Translations under genes and position numbers: made by a program
In this document: one piece after another, positions 18,343 to 27,251 of the stretch
How positions within the stretch are numbered: position 1 is the stretch's first letter
How the letters are laid out: each line of letters starts with the position of its first letter
From: Gracilibacillus salinarum
GTDB lineage: Bacteria > Bacillota > Bacilli > Bacillales > Amphibacillaceae
Reading direction: 5' to 3'
Length of the DNA: 64,000 nt
NCBI RefSeq assembly: GCF_022919575.1
Contig: NZ_CP095071.1
Span: forward strand, 1,364,001 to 1,428,000
Notes under the pieces: generated by a model
Seen by the model: the letters and a program-made list of their open reading frames with translations, nothing else
Told to the model about the DNA's origin: nothing
Database searches by the model: none

Positions 18343-19272
18343 TCACTTCTGTATTGCCTCGTGCGGCAATACCGCATGTACCCCTTTCACTCCATTAACA
18401 ATTTGAGTAATGCACAGGTCCATTACAATGCTGGCAAGCGTATAAGCTTCTTTTCGTTCCAATTCGTAAAGTTCCTCCATCAGATCTAACATGCCATCTA
18501 TCGCAATCATGCACGCTTCCTCTAAATCTTCATGAAAACCGAAAGTAATCCAGCCAGTTGGGGTCTCCGCACGAGGCATCGTTAACGTTCTATCTTTGCA
18601 GAGCGTGAACGTTAAATCGACCAGATCCATCGGACATTCCACGGCCTGACTACTTATTTCTCCATCTCCTTGTGCTGCATGACCGTCTCCAACTGAAAAC
18701 AATCCGCCTGATACAGGAATAGGCAAATATATGGTGCTTCCTGCGACTAACTCTTTACAGTCGATATTACCTCCACAAAACCGAGGTGGAATGGTAGAAT
18801 GTATGCCTGATTTGTTTGGTGGCATTCCCATCGTCCCCATAAAAGGACTTAATGATATCGTGTGATTCTCCTGGCTCCTACCTAGCATTTGTTCGACATC
18901 TAACGACCAGTTCAAGTGATACACTTGTTGTTCTTCTAGTCCGAGACGTTTCTTCACATGGGTTGGACCGCCAGCAAAACTCCACCCCCATGAAGATGGA
19001 CGAATTTCGTTTATATTCACTTGGAGAACCATCCCCGGTTCTGCCCCTTTAATGGCGACGGGACCACAGAGAGCATGACCTTGATCAACCATAGGATCTT
19101 TCGGTTCAAAAACTCTTCTTTTTTGCTCCTTGAATGGTTCCAGGCCCCATAAGGCATCAAGGGTGGCGTAACGTACCGTGTCTCCGGAGTTTATCGTAAG
19201 TACTGGCTTAAAGTCTTTCGAAAAAGAACCGTGAAGCGTTTCTTTACTTGGATTTATATAATAAATAGCCAT
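18343..19272 (-). CDS. Acetamidase/formamidase family amidase
   Basis: A 309-residue member of the FmdA/AmdA family, which hydrolyses formamide or acetamide to ammonia and the acid. The family blocks are clear: LTINSGDTVRYATLDALWG near the N-terminus, GHALCGPVAIKGAEPGMVLQV, IPPRFCGGNIDCKELVAGSTIYLPI and GLFSVGDGHAAQGDGEI. The length fits the family. It starts at ATG 19272, and the DUF692-like gene follows after 27 bases, so the two are probably an operon. Its role could be nitrogen scavenging or clearing an amide made by the neighbour; this is inference. Confidence 0.9.
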   Translation of the reverse strand: MAIYYINPSKETLHGSFSKDFKPVLTINSGDTVRYATLDALWGLEPFKEQKRRVFEPKDPMVDQGHALCGPVAIKGAEPGMVLQVNINEIRPSSWGWSFAGGPTHVKKRLGLEEQQVYHLNWSLDVEQMLGRSQENHTISLSPFMGTMGMPPNKSGIHSTIPPRFCGGNIDCKELVAGSTIYLPIPVSGGLFSVGDGHAAQGDGEISSQAVECPMDLVDLTFTLCKDRTLTMPRAETPTGWITFGFHEDLEEACMIAIDGMLDLMEELYELERKEAYTLASIVMDLCITQIVNGVKGVHAVLPHEAIQK

Positions 19273-19277
19273 AATCC

Positions 19278-19718
19278 TTAACTCCTTAAATGTAATCCTT
19301 TCCCAGCTCTAAACCTTTGGATACAATCTATTAAAAAATCTCGATCTTCCGGAAAACTTAAATCTAATTTCTTCAAGTCCTCTATACTTTTCCAGTCAAT
19401 ATCATAAATTAAATGATAGGGATCTTGAATCATTCTTTCCCCACCAACAATGCTCACTAAATAATAATGAACTTCAACCGCTATTCCAATTTCCTTATTT
19501 TCGCCTTTTTTCACCTGTAATTTATCAGCGATCTCAACAATAAATCCTGTTTCTTCGCTCACTTCTCTCTTACAGCATTCCTCAAAAGATTCCTCTATTT
19601 CTAGTCCGCCAGATGGTACTGACCATTTTTTAACTTCCTCTGGCTTGCCTTGTAACACCATAAGTAATTTATTTTCTTCATTGATACATACACCTGACGC
19701 ACCGAACCATTTTCGCAT
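19278..19718 (-). CDS. Nudix hydrolase
   Basis: A 146-residue Nudix enzyme. The Nudix box is complete: GGLEIEESFEECCKREVSEE followed by TGF, near residues 38-60, matching GX5EX7REUXEEXGU. The substrate, a nucleoside diphosphate linked to another group, cannot be told. ATG 19718 (MRKWFG) is preferred because AAGGAG lies eight bases before it; the longer frame would need TTG and would overlap the kinase-like gene. It is six bases from the start of the amidase gene downstream, so the kinase, Nudix, amidase and DUF692 genes may form one transcript. Confidence 0.9.
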   Translation of the reverse strand: MRKWFGASGVCINEENKLLMVLQGKPEEVKKWSVPSGGLEIEESFEECCKREVSEETGFIVEIADKLQVKKGENKEIGIAVEVHYYLVSIVGGERMIQDPYHLIYDIDWKSIEDLKKLDLSFPEDRDFLIDCIQRFRAGKGLHLRS

Positions 19719-19750
19719 GACTAAAAACTCCTTCGCACTAATAATCTGAT

Positions 19751-20623
19751 TCAATCATTTCGAGATGCTGATGTTAACTGCCAAGCATTGTACAATTCCT
19801 CCACTGTTGTGTACCGCTCAGCTCTGGCCGGATTAACCGCCTTCCATGCAACATCGTACAGTTCTTGACTTGCCTCCCATTTTGATAAGGAACGGTTCTG
19901 TTCACCACCGAGTAATCCAAAGGCAACAGCCCCCATATTAAATACATTCGTTCTTTCATCGATAGCTGCACCCATTTCAAATTCTTCTGGTGACATAAAC
20001 CGCGAGGATCCCCACAGTCTTCCCATGTTGTTTGTGAACGGTTTTTGTTTATATAAATCAATGTCACAAATTTTCGTTACATTATTTTCAAAATCATATA
20101 AAATGCTGCCATCATAAAAATCAACTGCAACATATTGTTGTTTTTCGACAAAGACATGAAATGCTAAGATGTTTTGGAAGGCAGCTAATCGTTGTTTAAC
20201 CGGCAATTGTTTAAAACGGAAATACGGTGAATCAGGATGAGAATATTTATCTGGTGGAGGAAAAGACCAAGGAGAGTGTAGACATTCACCATCAAACCAA
20301 TCAAATACCAATGCATAACCTTGTTCCACTTCAAAATAATCAATCAGCTTCACAAGGTGTTTGTGCTGTAGATTTTCATAAGTTGCAATCGAATCTCTTA
20401 ATCGTGTAACAGCATCTTCCGGTAGACCGCTATATTCTTTTGTTCTAGCTCCTGCATATTTCACGAATCTCTTAACCCCGTCTTGTTCAATGCCGAAGCA
20501 AATATTTCCTGAATCTTGCTCATCAAATACAGCGAAAACTTCTCCTATAGCAGTTAACCAGTCAAAATTATGTATTTCTTTAAGATCGAAGGATACTTTA
20601 TCTAACGTTATACACTCGTTCAT
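19751..20623 (-). CDS. Protein-kinase-fold protein with an altered catalytic loop
   Basis: A 290-residue protein with the outline of a eukaryotic-type Ser/Thr kinase: the lysine in RFVKYAG (residue 55), HKHLVKLIDYFEVEQGYALVF (about 88-107), VAVDFYDGSILYD around D168 where HRDxxxxN would be, CDIDLY around 187-190 where DFG would be, and FMSPEEF where APE would be. The HRD histidine and arginine and the DFG glycine are missing, so it is a divergent kinase or a small-molecule kinase or pseudokinase. It lies between two Nudix genes: it starts 13 bases after one and ends 32 bases before the other. Its substrate is unknown. Confidence 0.7.
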   Translation of the reverse strand: MNECITLDKVSFDLKEIHNFDWLTAIGEVFAVFDEQDSGNICFGIEQDGVKRFVKYAGARTKEYSGLPEDAVTRLRDSIATYENLQHKHLVKLIDYFEVEQGYALVFDWFDGECLHSPWSFPPPDKYSHPDSPYFRFKQLPVKQRLAAFQNILAFHVFVEKQQYVAVDFYDGSILYDFENNVTKICDIDLYKQKPFTNNMGRLWGSSRFMSPEEFEMGAAIDERTNVFNMGAVAFGLLGGEQNRSLSKWEASQELYDVAWKAVNPARAERYTTVEELYNAWQLTSASRND

Positions 20624-20636
20624 ATATAACCTCCCG

Positions 20637-21104
20637 TTATCCTATAATCGGCAGCCTTTTGTCTGATAATATATCATTGATAATCATCCTATGTTCTGTG
20701 AATATATTATCCGGCAATTCTTGCAATGAGAAGAATTTATTTTGTAAGGATTCACTGTTACTGCTGATGAGTTCACCACTATACCGCTTACAAATAAAGG
20801 ATATTAAAACTGGTGATACCTGGTCACCGTTCGAGAATGTTTTGTCATATTGCGGACCAGAGTATATCGCAAACAACTCCATCTCACCTAATTGGAGCCC
20901 TGTCTCCTCATAGACCTCTCTTTTGGCGGCATCTTGAACACTTTCCCCTAACTCCATAAATCCACCCGGAAGTCCCCATTGCCCGTTATCCGAACGTTGT
21001 TGCAACAGTACGCTGCCTTCTTCATCAAAAACAATGGCGCCTGCTACTACCATCAGTATTTTTTCATTTCCGACCATTGATCTTACATGTTTTATGTAAT
21101 CCAT
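20637..21104 (-). CDS. Nudix hydrolase
   Basis: A 155-residue Nudix protein with the box GGFMELGESVQDAAKREVYE followed by ETGL near residues 47-70. The segment WGLPGGFMELGES and the ending HRMIINDIL match the YjhB-like branch common in bacilli, often annotated as ADP-ribose or nucleotide pyrophosphatase-like. ATG 21104 follows GGAAGGG. It lies 13 bases ahead of the kinase-fold gene and is the likely first gene of that operon. Confidence 0.9.
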   Translation of the reverse strand: MDYIKHVRSMVGNEKILMVVAGAIVFDEEGSVLLQQRSDNGQWGLPGGFMELGESVQDAAKREVYEETGLQLGEMELFAIYSGPQYDKTFSNGDQVSPVLISFICKRYSGELISSNSESLQNKFFSLQELPDNIFTEHRMIINDILSDKRLPIIG

Positions 21105-21178
21105 ATTTGGCTATCCCTTCCTCATCATTCTCTATACATTAATTTACCATGTATAATGATAATTTTAATACTAGTAAA

Positions 21179-21580
21179 TTATTTTGAGCGTACCACTCTT
21201 CTAATCACTTCATCTATCAACCAAAAGAAAATAGCTGTAATAGTGGCAAAGAGCGTAACAAAATTTATATCTATTACTAACAAAGAAAACAGTGTTGCAC
21301 CCATTGGAAATAGCAATCCAAATAATATACCAAAAAAGATATGTACAAGAAATGCAAACCAAGTCCGCAGCTTCCCGGTAAATCGTTTACATAAAAAATC
21401 GGACAAAAATGTCACCGGAACCCCGTACACTAATATAATTGGTGAGGTCCACAAACTGAATACTCCAGTCATCACCATCAATTCGCGAGGCTGTTTCCAT
21501 TCACCAAATATTATTGCAAAAATAAAACATAAAGATATAGGAGTGGCTAATAAGAGTGTTATCAGTTTTCTTTTTATCAT
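21179..21580 (-). CDS. Four-helix membrane protein
   Basis: A 133-residue protein with four predicted helices (about residues 5-22, 33-52, 69-100 and 102-124). ATG 21580 is chosen because AGGGAG lies eight bases upstream; the open frame begins earlier with TTG. The C-terminus is basic (RRVVRSK). No family recognised. Confidence 0.6.
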   Translation of the reverse strand: MIKRKLITLLLATPISLCFIFAIIFGEWKQPRELMVMTGVFSLWTSPIILVYGVPVTFLSDFLCKRFTGKLRTWFAFLVHIFFGILFGLLFPMGATLFSLLVIDINFVTLFATITAIFFWLIDEVIRRVVRSK

Positions 21581-21682
21581 TCTCAGAACTCCCTCTGCCA
21601 ATTGAGTTCACACTGCTACCTTAGAAAAGGATCTTCCGTACCAATTTTATCATATAATTACATAAATATGTTAATTATCAAC

Positions 21683-21717
21683 TAAAAAAGACGATCACCG
21701 TTTGATCGTCTTTTTAG
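21683..21717. terminator. Intrinsic terminator, bidirectional
   Basis: AAAAAGACGATCA-ccgt-TTGATCGTCTTTTT is a near-perfect hairpin with A and T runs. It lies about 170 bases after the helD stop and would end helD readthrough. Confidence 0.8.
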
Positions 21718-21885
21718 ATAATTTATTTTAAGAAGATTGAATGAAACCCTCTTACCAATACTATAAATAAACATCACAACTATTAATTTTTTTGCCATGA
21801 TAATTACTAGAACTTTAAAGTTGCTAATATCTACTAGTAACATTTTCCGGTAAGTCCATTGAGACACTTTCCGACTGAATTGATT

Positions 21886-24225
21886 TTAACAGGTTTCGAC
21901 GAGACCATCCCACAACGCATCTCGCATAAACTTGCTCGGCTCCCCTACACTATACAACTGCAAATCATGCATCGCTCTCGTACAGGCAGTATAGAAAATT
22001 CTGCGCAAGCTTTCGTCATTATATATATGCTCCGAAGCATCATAAATAATCACGGCATCAAACTCAATCCCTTTGGAGAGATAGGATGGCACAACAACCA
22101 CTCCCTGTTCATATTCCGAAGAGGTTGTCTTCAACAGTTTTATCCCATCAATGATTGCTAGAGATTCATAGGCACGATAACTTTCCTCAGCGGATTTGCA
22201 GATGATCGCAATACTGTGATAATCAGCCTGCCGCAATGCTCTGACTTTCTCGGCAATCGAGTCATGCAGCTCTGTGTAATCCGTTACTTTTTTCAAAGCA
22301 GGACGTTCACCGTCGCGTTCGAAAGGGATAATCTGTGCTCCATTAGGAACTAAACTTCGGGTAAATTCGATAATCGGTTTGGTGGAACGGTAGCTGCGGC
22401 TGATATTAATTAACTCGGTTTTTTCAGGCCCATAAAGACTGGTAAGTGTATCAAAATTAACTTGCTCACTTGCATGTGTAAAAATCGCCTGATTAAAATC
22501 ACCTAGTACTGTCATTTTAGTCGCCGGGAACAAACGCTTTAAGAACTCAAATTGAAATGGCGAATAATCCTGTGCCTCATCAACAACGATGTGTTTAATC
22601 GAACTGTTAATCTGAAAGCCTTGAATCAGCTCTTTCAATAACAGAAACGGCGTCGCGTCTTCATAAAACAATTTATTCTTATCGAGCATGTTAAGTGTTT
22701 CCTGGCAAATCGACGCCCACTCATCTGGCGCATCTACCTCAAGCCAATTATTAATGTGCAGCGGATCTGTAAAAAGTTGTTTGTATATTCCCTTAAAGTC
22801 TATGAACTGATAAGAGCTGATTCGCTTTCGTAACGGCTTTAACTTTTGGTAAACAATCAATTGCGCAAGCGCTTTTGGTTCCATTTCATAGTCGGCAATT
22901 GCTTCTCTTTGATAGCCTCTTTTTTCCGCTAAAAAAGCATGTGCTTTATGATAATCTTCATTACTCAACAGCTCTATTTCCTCTTGTACCCACGGCTTCG
23001 CACGCTCTGCCTTTTCGACTTCCTTGATTTTCTTCAGCAGCCAATCCTTCAATTTCTCCAACCTATTCGGAAAACGAAGAGAAGTACCGTAATGGTAGAA
23101 CTGTTCAGTTAATTGCTGTGCGGTAACAAGCGGTTTTGCTCTGAAGGTAATATTTTTAAATACCATACCTGATAATTCCAGTGACTGGCGGTAAGATTGA
23201 ATTGACTTAAAAAAATGAATAGATGCCTTAAATTGCATACTCTGAACTCTCGAAGAGTATGACGGGGTGTTCGCTGCCGTTAACGCATATTCCAGTTGCT
23301 CATAAGGATTTTCGACTTGAAAATCTTTATCAAGCCGATGCATCAAATATTCCTGAAAAGTAACCTGCTGCATATTATCCTCGCCAAGCTCTGGCAAGAC
23401 ATTGGACACATAACTGCTAAACATCGAATTCGGGGAAAAGAGTATAATCTGATCCGCATTCAAATGCCCACGGTATTTATAGAGCAGGTAAGCGATTCGT
23501 TGCATGGCGGCAGACGTCTTACCACTTCCTGCCGCACCATGTACAATCAAAAGTCTGCCCTGGTCATGTCGGATGATCCGATTTTGTTCCTGTTGGATTG
23601 TTGCGACAATATTATGCATCTGTTTATCCGTACCTTTACCAAGAACCTGCTGTAAAATTTCATCACCAATAGTAAGACTTGTATCGAACATTGATTGAAG
23701 CTCGCCTCGTCGGATAAGATATTGCCACTTTTTCTCTAAGGTACCTTCTATTACACCACCAGGAGTGTCATATTTAGCCGGACCAGGCTGATAATCGTAA
23801 TAAACACTCGAGACAGGTGCACGCCAATCATAGATAAGAAAATTATCGCCACTCCTATCACTTAGTGTGGAGATACCAATATAAATTTGTTCCTGTGTAG
23901 AACTACCTTTTTCGGTAAAATCAATGCGGCCGAAATAGGGAATCTCCTCCATACGATGCAGCTGTGACAATCGTTTGGTTGCATGTCGATGACTGCTTTG
24001 ACTGACAGAAAGTGCTTGCGCTTCTTGCCTCAAACCAATGATCGTCTCAAGGTAATCATCAAATGTATCTGTATTTACCTTGACTTCATCCCAGAAGTGT
24101 TTGCGGATATCGATCACCTCGTGCTTACGCCTGGAGGTCTCTTCCTCTAACCGATTCTTTTCCTCTTTTATCGTCTCCATTACACTATTGACTCGCTTTT
24201 GTTCCTGCTGATAATCCAAACCCAT
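21886..24225 (-). CDS. helD: HelD, UvrD-like helicase that recycles RNA polymerase
   Basis: A 779-residue superfamily 1 helicase-like ATPase. HelD binds RNA polymerase, pushes arms into its channels and removes stalled complexes using ATP. The N-terminal coiled coil (QQEQKRVNSVMETIKEEKNR onward) is the secondary-channel arm. FLIYDWRAPVSSVYYDYQPG near 150 is a HelD hallmark. Walker A is HGAAGSGKTSAAM near 225 and Walker B is VVDEAQDYSPFQ near 560, followed by helicase motifs FNQAIF and SYRSTKPI. ATG 24225 follows AAGGAG by eight bases. Some HelD relatives confer rifampicin tolerance; nothing here shows this. Confidence 0.93.
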   Translation of the reverse strand: MGLDYQQEQKRVNSVMETIKEEKNRLEEETSRRKHEVIDIRKHFWDEVKVNTDTFDDYLETIIGLRQEAQALSVSQSSHRHATKRLSQLHRMEEIPYFGRIDFTEKGSSTQEQIYIGISTLSDRSGDNFLIYDWRAPVSSVYYDYQPGPAKYDTPGGVIEGTLEKKWQYLIRRGELQSMFDTSLTIGDEILQQVLGKGTDKQMHNIVATIQQEQNRIIRHDQGRLLIVHGAAGSGKTSAAMQRIAYLLYKYRGHLNADQIILFSPNSMFSSYVSNVLPELGEDNMQQVTFQEYLMHRLDKDFQVENPYEQLEYALTAANTPSYSSRVQSMQFKASIHFFKSIQSYRQSLELSGMVFKNITFRAKPLVTAQQLTEQFYHYGTSLRFPNRLEKLKDWLLKKIKEVEKAERAKPWVQEEIELLSNEDYHKAHAFLAEKRGYQREAIADYEMEPKALAQLIVYQKLKPLRKRISSYQFIDFKGIYKQLFTDPLHINNWLEVDAPDEWASICQETLNMLDKNKLFYEDATPFLLLKELIQGFQINSSIKHIVVDEAQDYSPFQFEFLKRLFPATKMTVLGDFNQAIFTHASEQVNFDTLTSLYGPEKTELINISRSYRSTKPIIEFTRSLVPNGAQIIPFERDGERPALKKVTDYTELHDSIAEKVRALRQADYHSIAIICKSAEESYRAYESLAIIDGIKLLKTTSSEYEQGVVVVPSYLSKGIEFDAVIIYDASEHIYNDESLRRIFYTACTRAMHDLQLYSVGEPSKFMRDALWDGLVETC

Positions 24226-24255
24226 GGCAAACACTCCTTACTTTTTTAAAAAGAG

Positions 24256-24325
24256 TTGACAAAATATAGTTTGCAATGTATAATTAAAATAAGGATAATA
24301 TTAAATTAATATAATTATACATTGC
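24256..24325 (+). promoter_or_regulatory. Consensus promoter within a 14-bp perfect inverted repeat
   Basis: TTGACA at 24256 and TATAAT at 24279 are separated by 17 bases and read away from helD. The -10 lies in GCAATGTATAATTA (24273-24286), which recurs as its exact reverse complement at 24312-24325. No gene follows on the plus strand, where the rest up to 24528 shows nothing clear. On the minus strand the other arm also supplies TATAAT, so the repeat may control helD. Confidence 0.6.
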
Positions 24326-24528
24326 GTATCCATACTACTTTACCACATTATCATGTGCGGTTCAATGTATTTTAGGTATTTTTATAAATTCAAGTTTGCT
24401 CAGTACATCACATAATTAAAGCTTTCTTTACTTCAACATGGAAATACAGCTTCTACCTCAAGCATCTCTGCCTATACGTTTTACGGAGCATCCACCAGTA
24501 CGATGAAGTAGATGCTGTCATAAACAAA

Positions 24529-25360
24529 TTAACGCCTCTGTTCCTGTTTTAAGAAATACACAAAAGCTGCCCCAGCAATAAATGTCATCATTGATGTTAT
24601 CACAATAGTACCAGTGAGAACTTCTTCCACATTATTCAAAATAGCAAAAATAGATCCACCGACTAAGCCGATCATAGCTGAATATGTTTCCGCAGCATAA
24701 TGGTCTAAAAAATAGTGAATTAATTTACTCGTAAGCAGAACTCCTAAAACAACTCCAGTACCTATAGAAAGGATAACAGGCACGTGGAATGATGATAGTG
24801 ATTCTGTGGCCAATTCATAGATTCCCAGAATAGTGGTATTAACGCCCCGCTGATACCAGGCAGCACGAGAGCTATACTGGCAATAAAGCCTGAGGCAACA
24901 AGAAACATGTAATCTGACATGGACAAGTCACTAACATAAATCTGGTGAAGCCCACCCAAGACTTGCCCAGCAATTACAATAGCTATACATAATATGATAA
25001 TAAGATAATGGTTGAATCGCAGTGACGATTTCGTATAGGTCTTAGCTTCTGACCATAAATATGGCAGAAACCCTACAATAACACCTAGAAAAAACAAAAG
25101 GGTTTGCGTATGATAGCGATCTAATAAATAACCGATTATTTTGATAGCAGCAGCAAATCCAATTACCATCCCGAAACCAAAGTAAGCAAAAACGGAATTA
25201 CATCTTTTCTTTTATTTGTCGTTAGCATACTTAATGAATATATCAGGCGTTGATAGATACCGAGAATCATTGCAACTGTACTTCCACTTACTCCTGGAAC
25301 TGCTTCAGTCATCCCCATCGCCATTCCTCGCAGTATTATACTGAGCATGTTATACCACAC
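24529..25360 (-). pseudogene. DUF368 membrane protein gene with two frameshifts
   Basis: The DUF368 family comprises polytopic membrane proteins (recently linked to polyprenyl-phosphate transport). The start GMAMGMTEAVPGVSGSTVAM and LGIYQRLIYSLSML is characteristic. The frame breaks near 25165, where LVSG should run on into MVIGFAAAIKIIGYLL in the next frame, and again near 24830, where the product should continue ILGIYELATESLSSFHVP. The three pieces together give about 275 residues, the normal length. Both breaks are single-base losses or gains. It is either a pseudogene or an assembly error made twice; the first is more likely given other broken genes nearby. Confidence 0.8.
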
Positions 25361-25414
25361 CTTAATGAGTTGGTATTATTATCATTCGTTACTATTCCAA
25401 TGAGTCAATAAACA

Positions 25415-25966
25415 CTAATCAGATAATGCAAAAGGTTTATACCAGAATAAGGCGGTATCAATATTAGGATTTATGTAATGTCTATACGTATCCATTCCAC
25501 CTAATTTAAAACCATGCTTTAGATAAAATCTGCATGCAGCTAAATTGTCATCCTGTGCTTCCAGTGAAAGCCCGACAAGTTTCTGTACCTTTGCCCACTC
25601 CTCCGCTTTATCTAAAAGAAGCTTCCCAACTCCCTGTCTTCTTGCTGATTTAATGATCGCGATATTTTCAATGTAGCAAAAGCGATTTACATCTTTGATT
25701 ATTCGGACTTGTCCGATACAGTTTCCGTCTGAATAGGCTAGAAATAACGCTTTACTGTTATTATCGATATACGCTTGCCAATTCAAATCATCATCAGGGA
25801 AACATGTCTCTCTAGGTTCATCAAAAAATTCCTCTCCATGTGACCATATTCCATCTTTAAAACTTGGGACGAGCTTGCCGAAGATCGTAAAATAATCGTT
25901 TGTTACGTTCACATCTTTTATATTTTCTGTTGTTAATGGGACAATCGTAATTCGTTGTTGGTCCAT
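25415..25966 (-). CDS. GNAT acetyltransferase, streptothricin acetyltransferase (SatA)-like
   Basis: A 183-residue GNAT enzyme resembling the SatA/YyaR acetyltransferases of bacilli, which acetylate streptothricin. Shared features are FTIFGKLVPSFKDGIWSH near residue 27, IENIAIIKSARRQGVGKLLL near 105, and the end block LEAQDDNLAACRFYLKHGFK, GGMDTYRH and ALFWYKPF. AAGGCGGG precedes the ATG. The similarity makes antibiotic acetylation possible, but the protein is diverged, so the substrate is inferred only. Confidence 0.75.
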   Translation of the reverse strand: MDQQRITIVPLTTENIKDVNVTNDYFTIFGKLVPSFKDGIWSHGEEFFDEPRETCFPDDDLNWQAYIDNNSKALFLAYSDGNCIGQVRIIKDVNRFCYIENIAIIKSARRQGVGKLLLDKAEEWAKVQKLVGLSLEAQDDNLAACRFYLKHGFKLGGMDTYRHYINPNIDTALFWYKPFALSD

Positions 25967-26208
25967 ACTATTCCCGCCTTCCGTTTGATGAATAGAAATT
26001 TCTTCTTTAATATGTAAACCACCATTTCCTTATATTTGTAATTCTATCATTTACATTGCTTTTGCAACCCTCGCCAATATGCATAGTTAGGATTTCAACT
26101 AGAAAATATTTGTGTCATATAAACAAGCGAAAACTGTGTCACCTTATTAAGCGGTCCAATAGAAATCTTTCTGATTGAATGGTTATTTTATTGCTTGGCT
26201 AACTATCG

Positions 26209-26649
26209 TTATTCTTGTACCTGTACTCTCGGACATCGTTTTGTTAATTCGGTGATAAATTCCTTTTTTTCTTTAGGTGATATTTTCACACTTCCTAAAA
26301 CCGCTTTAGTATAAAAGATTTCTATCCCATCCCTTGATGATAATACTCTATAGCCAGTAAAAATATCTTTGGTAGGTGAAACCTTTGTGATCTTTTCATA
26401 GGAAATGCGGCTTTTAAATGGTCCACCTTTTATAAATAGGTATTCCTGATAAAAGACGTATTTGACTGAGAAGGCGCACCACAAAATAAAACCTGTTACC
26501 ATAAGGAATATCAATATTAGTATTACGGCTACTGGCAGTTCACTTCCACCTTCAAGAAACAAAGGAAAAAAGCAGGCCAATCCAATAATAAGTACTGCAA
26601 TCGATATAAAACTAACAAAAAATGTATCAACTTTTGAGCGGAATACCAT
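26209..26649 (-). CDS. Membrane-anchored bacterial PH-domain protein (YyaB/SunI-like)
   Basis: A 146-residue protein with two helices (about residues 8-32 and 40-64) and a C-terminal bacterial PH-like domain of the bPH_4 type, seen in FIKGGPFKSRISYEKITKV and SRDGIEIFYTKAVLGSVKISPKEKKEFI. The B. subtilis sublancin immunity protein SunI has this domain order, but no lantibiotic genes lie here, so an immunity role is not claimed. ATG follows AAAGAGG. Confidence 0.7.
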   Translation of the reverse strand: MVFRSKVDTFFVSFISIAVLIIGLACFFPLFLEGGSELPVAVILILIFLMVTGFILWCAFSVKYVFYQEYLFIKGGPFKSRISYEKITKVSPTKDIFTGYRVLSSRDGIEIFYTKAVLGSVKISPKEKKEFITELTKRCPRVQVQE

Positions 26650-26682
26650 TAGCTGATCAACCTCTTTCTTTACATGATTACA

Positions 26683-26880
26683 TTATCTTTTGATTTCCTT
26701 GACTTTATCTATTACAAAAAATAATTGGGTAATAATCATCGAACCAAATACAATGACAATCATTCCTACTGCAATATCGAAATTATAAATTCTGAATATA
26801 GCAGGTATAATAAAGAAAAAGCAGCCAACACCCATCAACATTGCGAATATAAAAATGCTTATATAACGACCCAAATGCAT
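26683..26880 (-). CDS. Small two-helix membrane protein
   Basis: A 65-residue protein with helices at about residues 7-28 and 35-57 and a short charged tail (DKVKEIKR). AAAGGGTGA directly precedes the ATG. No family recognised. It lies 33 bases ahead of the PH-domain gene and may share its transcript. Confidence 0.5.
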   Translation of the reverse strand: MHLGRYISIFIFAMLMGVGCFFFIIPAIFRIYNFDIAVGMIVIVFGSMIITQLFFVIDKVKEIKR

Positions 26881-26964
26881 TCACCCTTTTTGATAGAATT
26901 TCCTCAGCAATTGTTATATATAAGACTCACGATAATCTAAAACAAAAGCTGATATATTATCCTG

Positions 26965-27201
26965 TTATTTATTAATGGCTGCCTGCGCTTTGTGTTTATC
27001 ACTCTCTTTCACATAAATTTCATACTGAGCATTATCATGGTGACCGATCACTTCAGAAGTATGTAAGCTCCTTATTATCTCTGTTCGAAACATCACTCCA
27101 TCTTGTTTTAATTTACTAACAACTTCTAAATACTTTTCATTTTCAAAAGCAGTATAAGCCAAATGCTTGTATTTAGAGAAAAACTTTCTAAATAGCCGCA
27201 T
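26965..27201 (-). CDS. Small conserved-looking soluble protein
   Basis: A 78-residue protein, MRLFRKFFSKYKHLAYTAF onward, with a basic N-terminus and an alpha/beta core ending AQYEIYVKESDKHKAQAAI, which suggests a compact DUF2007-like or ferredoxin-like fold. This is a guess from the pattern. ATG 27201 is taken because GGGGGAG lies ten bases upstream; the longer frame starts without a site. It is 32 bases from the next gene's start side and probably independent. Confidence 0.5.
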   Translation of the reverse strand: MRLFRKFFSKYKHLAYTAFENEKYLEVVSKLKQDGVMFRTEIIRSLHTSEVIGHHDNAQYEIYVKESDKHKAQAAINK

Positions 27202-27251
27202 CTTAACAACACTCCCCCTCACTGTTTAATTCTCATTTCCCTCCAGTATTC

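Noticed and set aside
26209..26649. Sublancin-type immunity gene
   Set aside because: The PH domain resembles SunI, but no lantibiotic or glycocin genes are near and the domain is common in bacilli.
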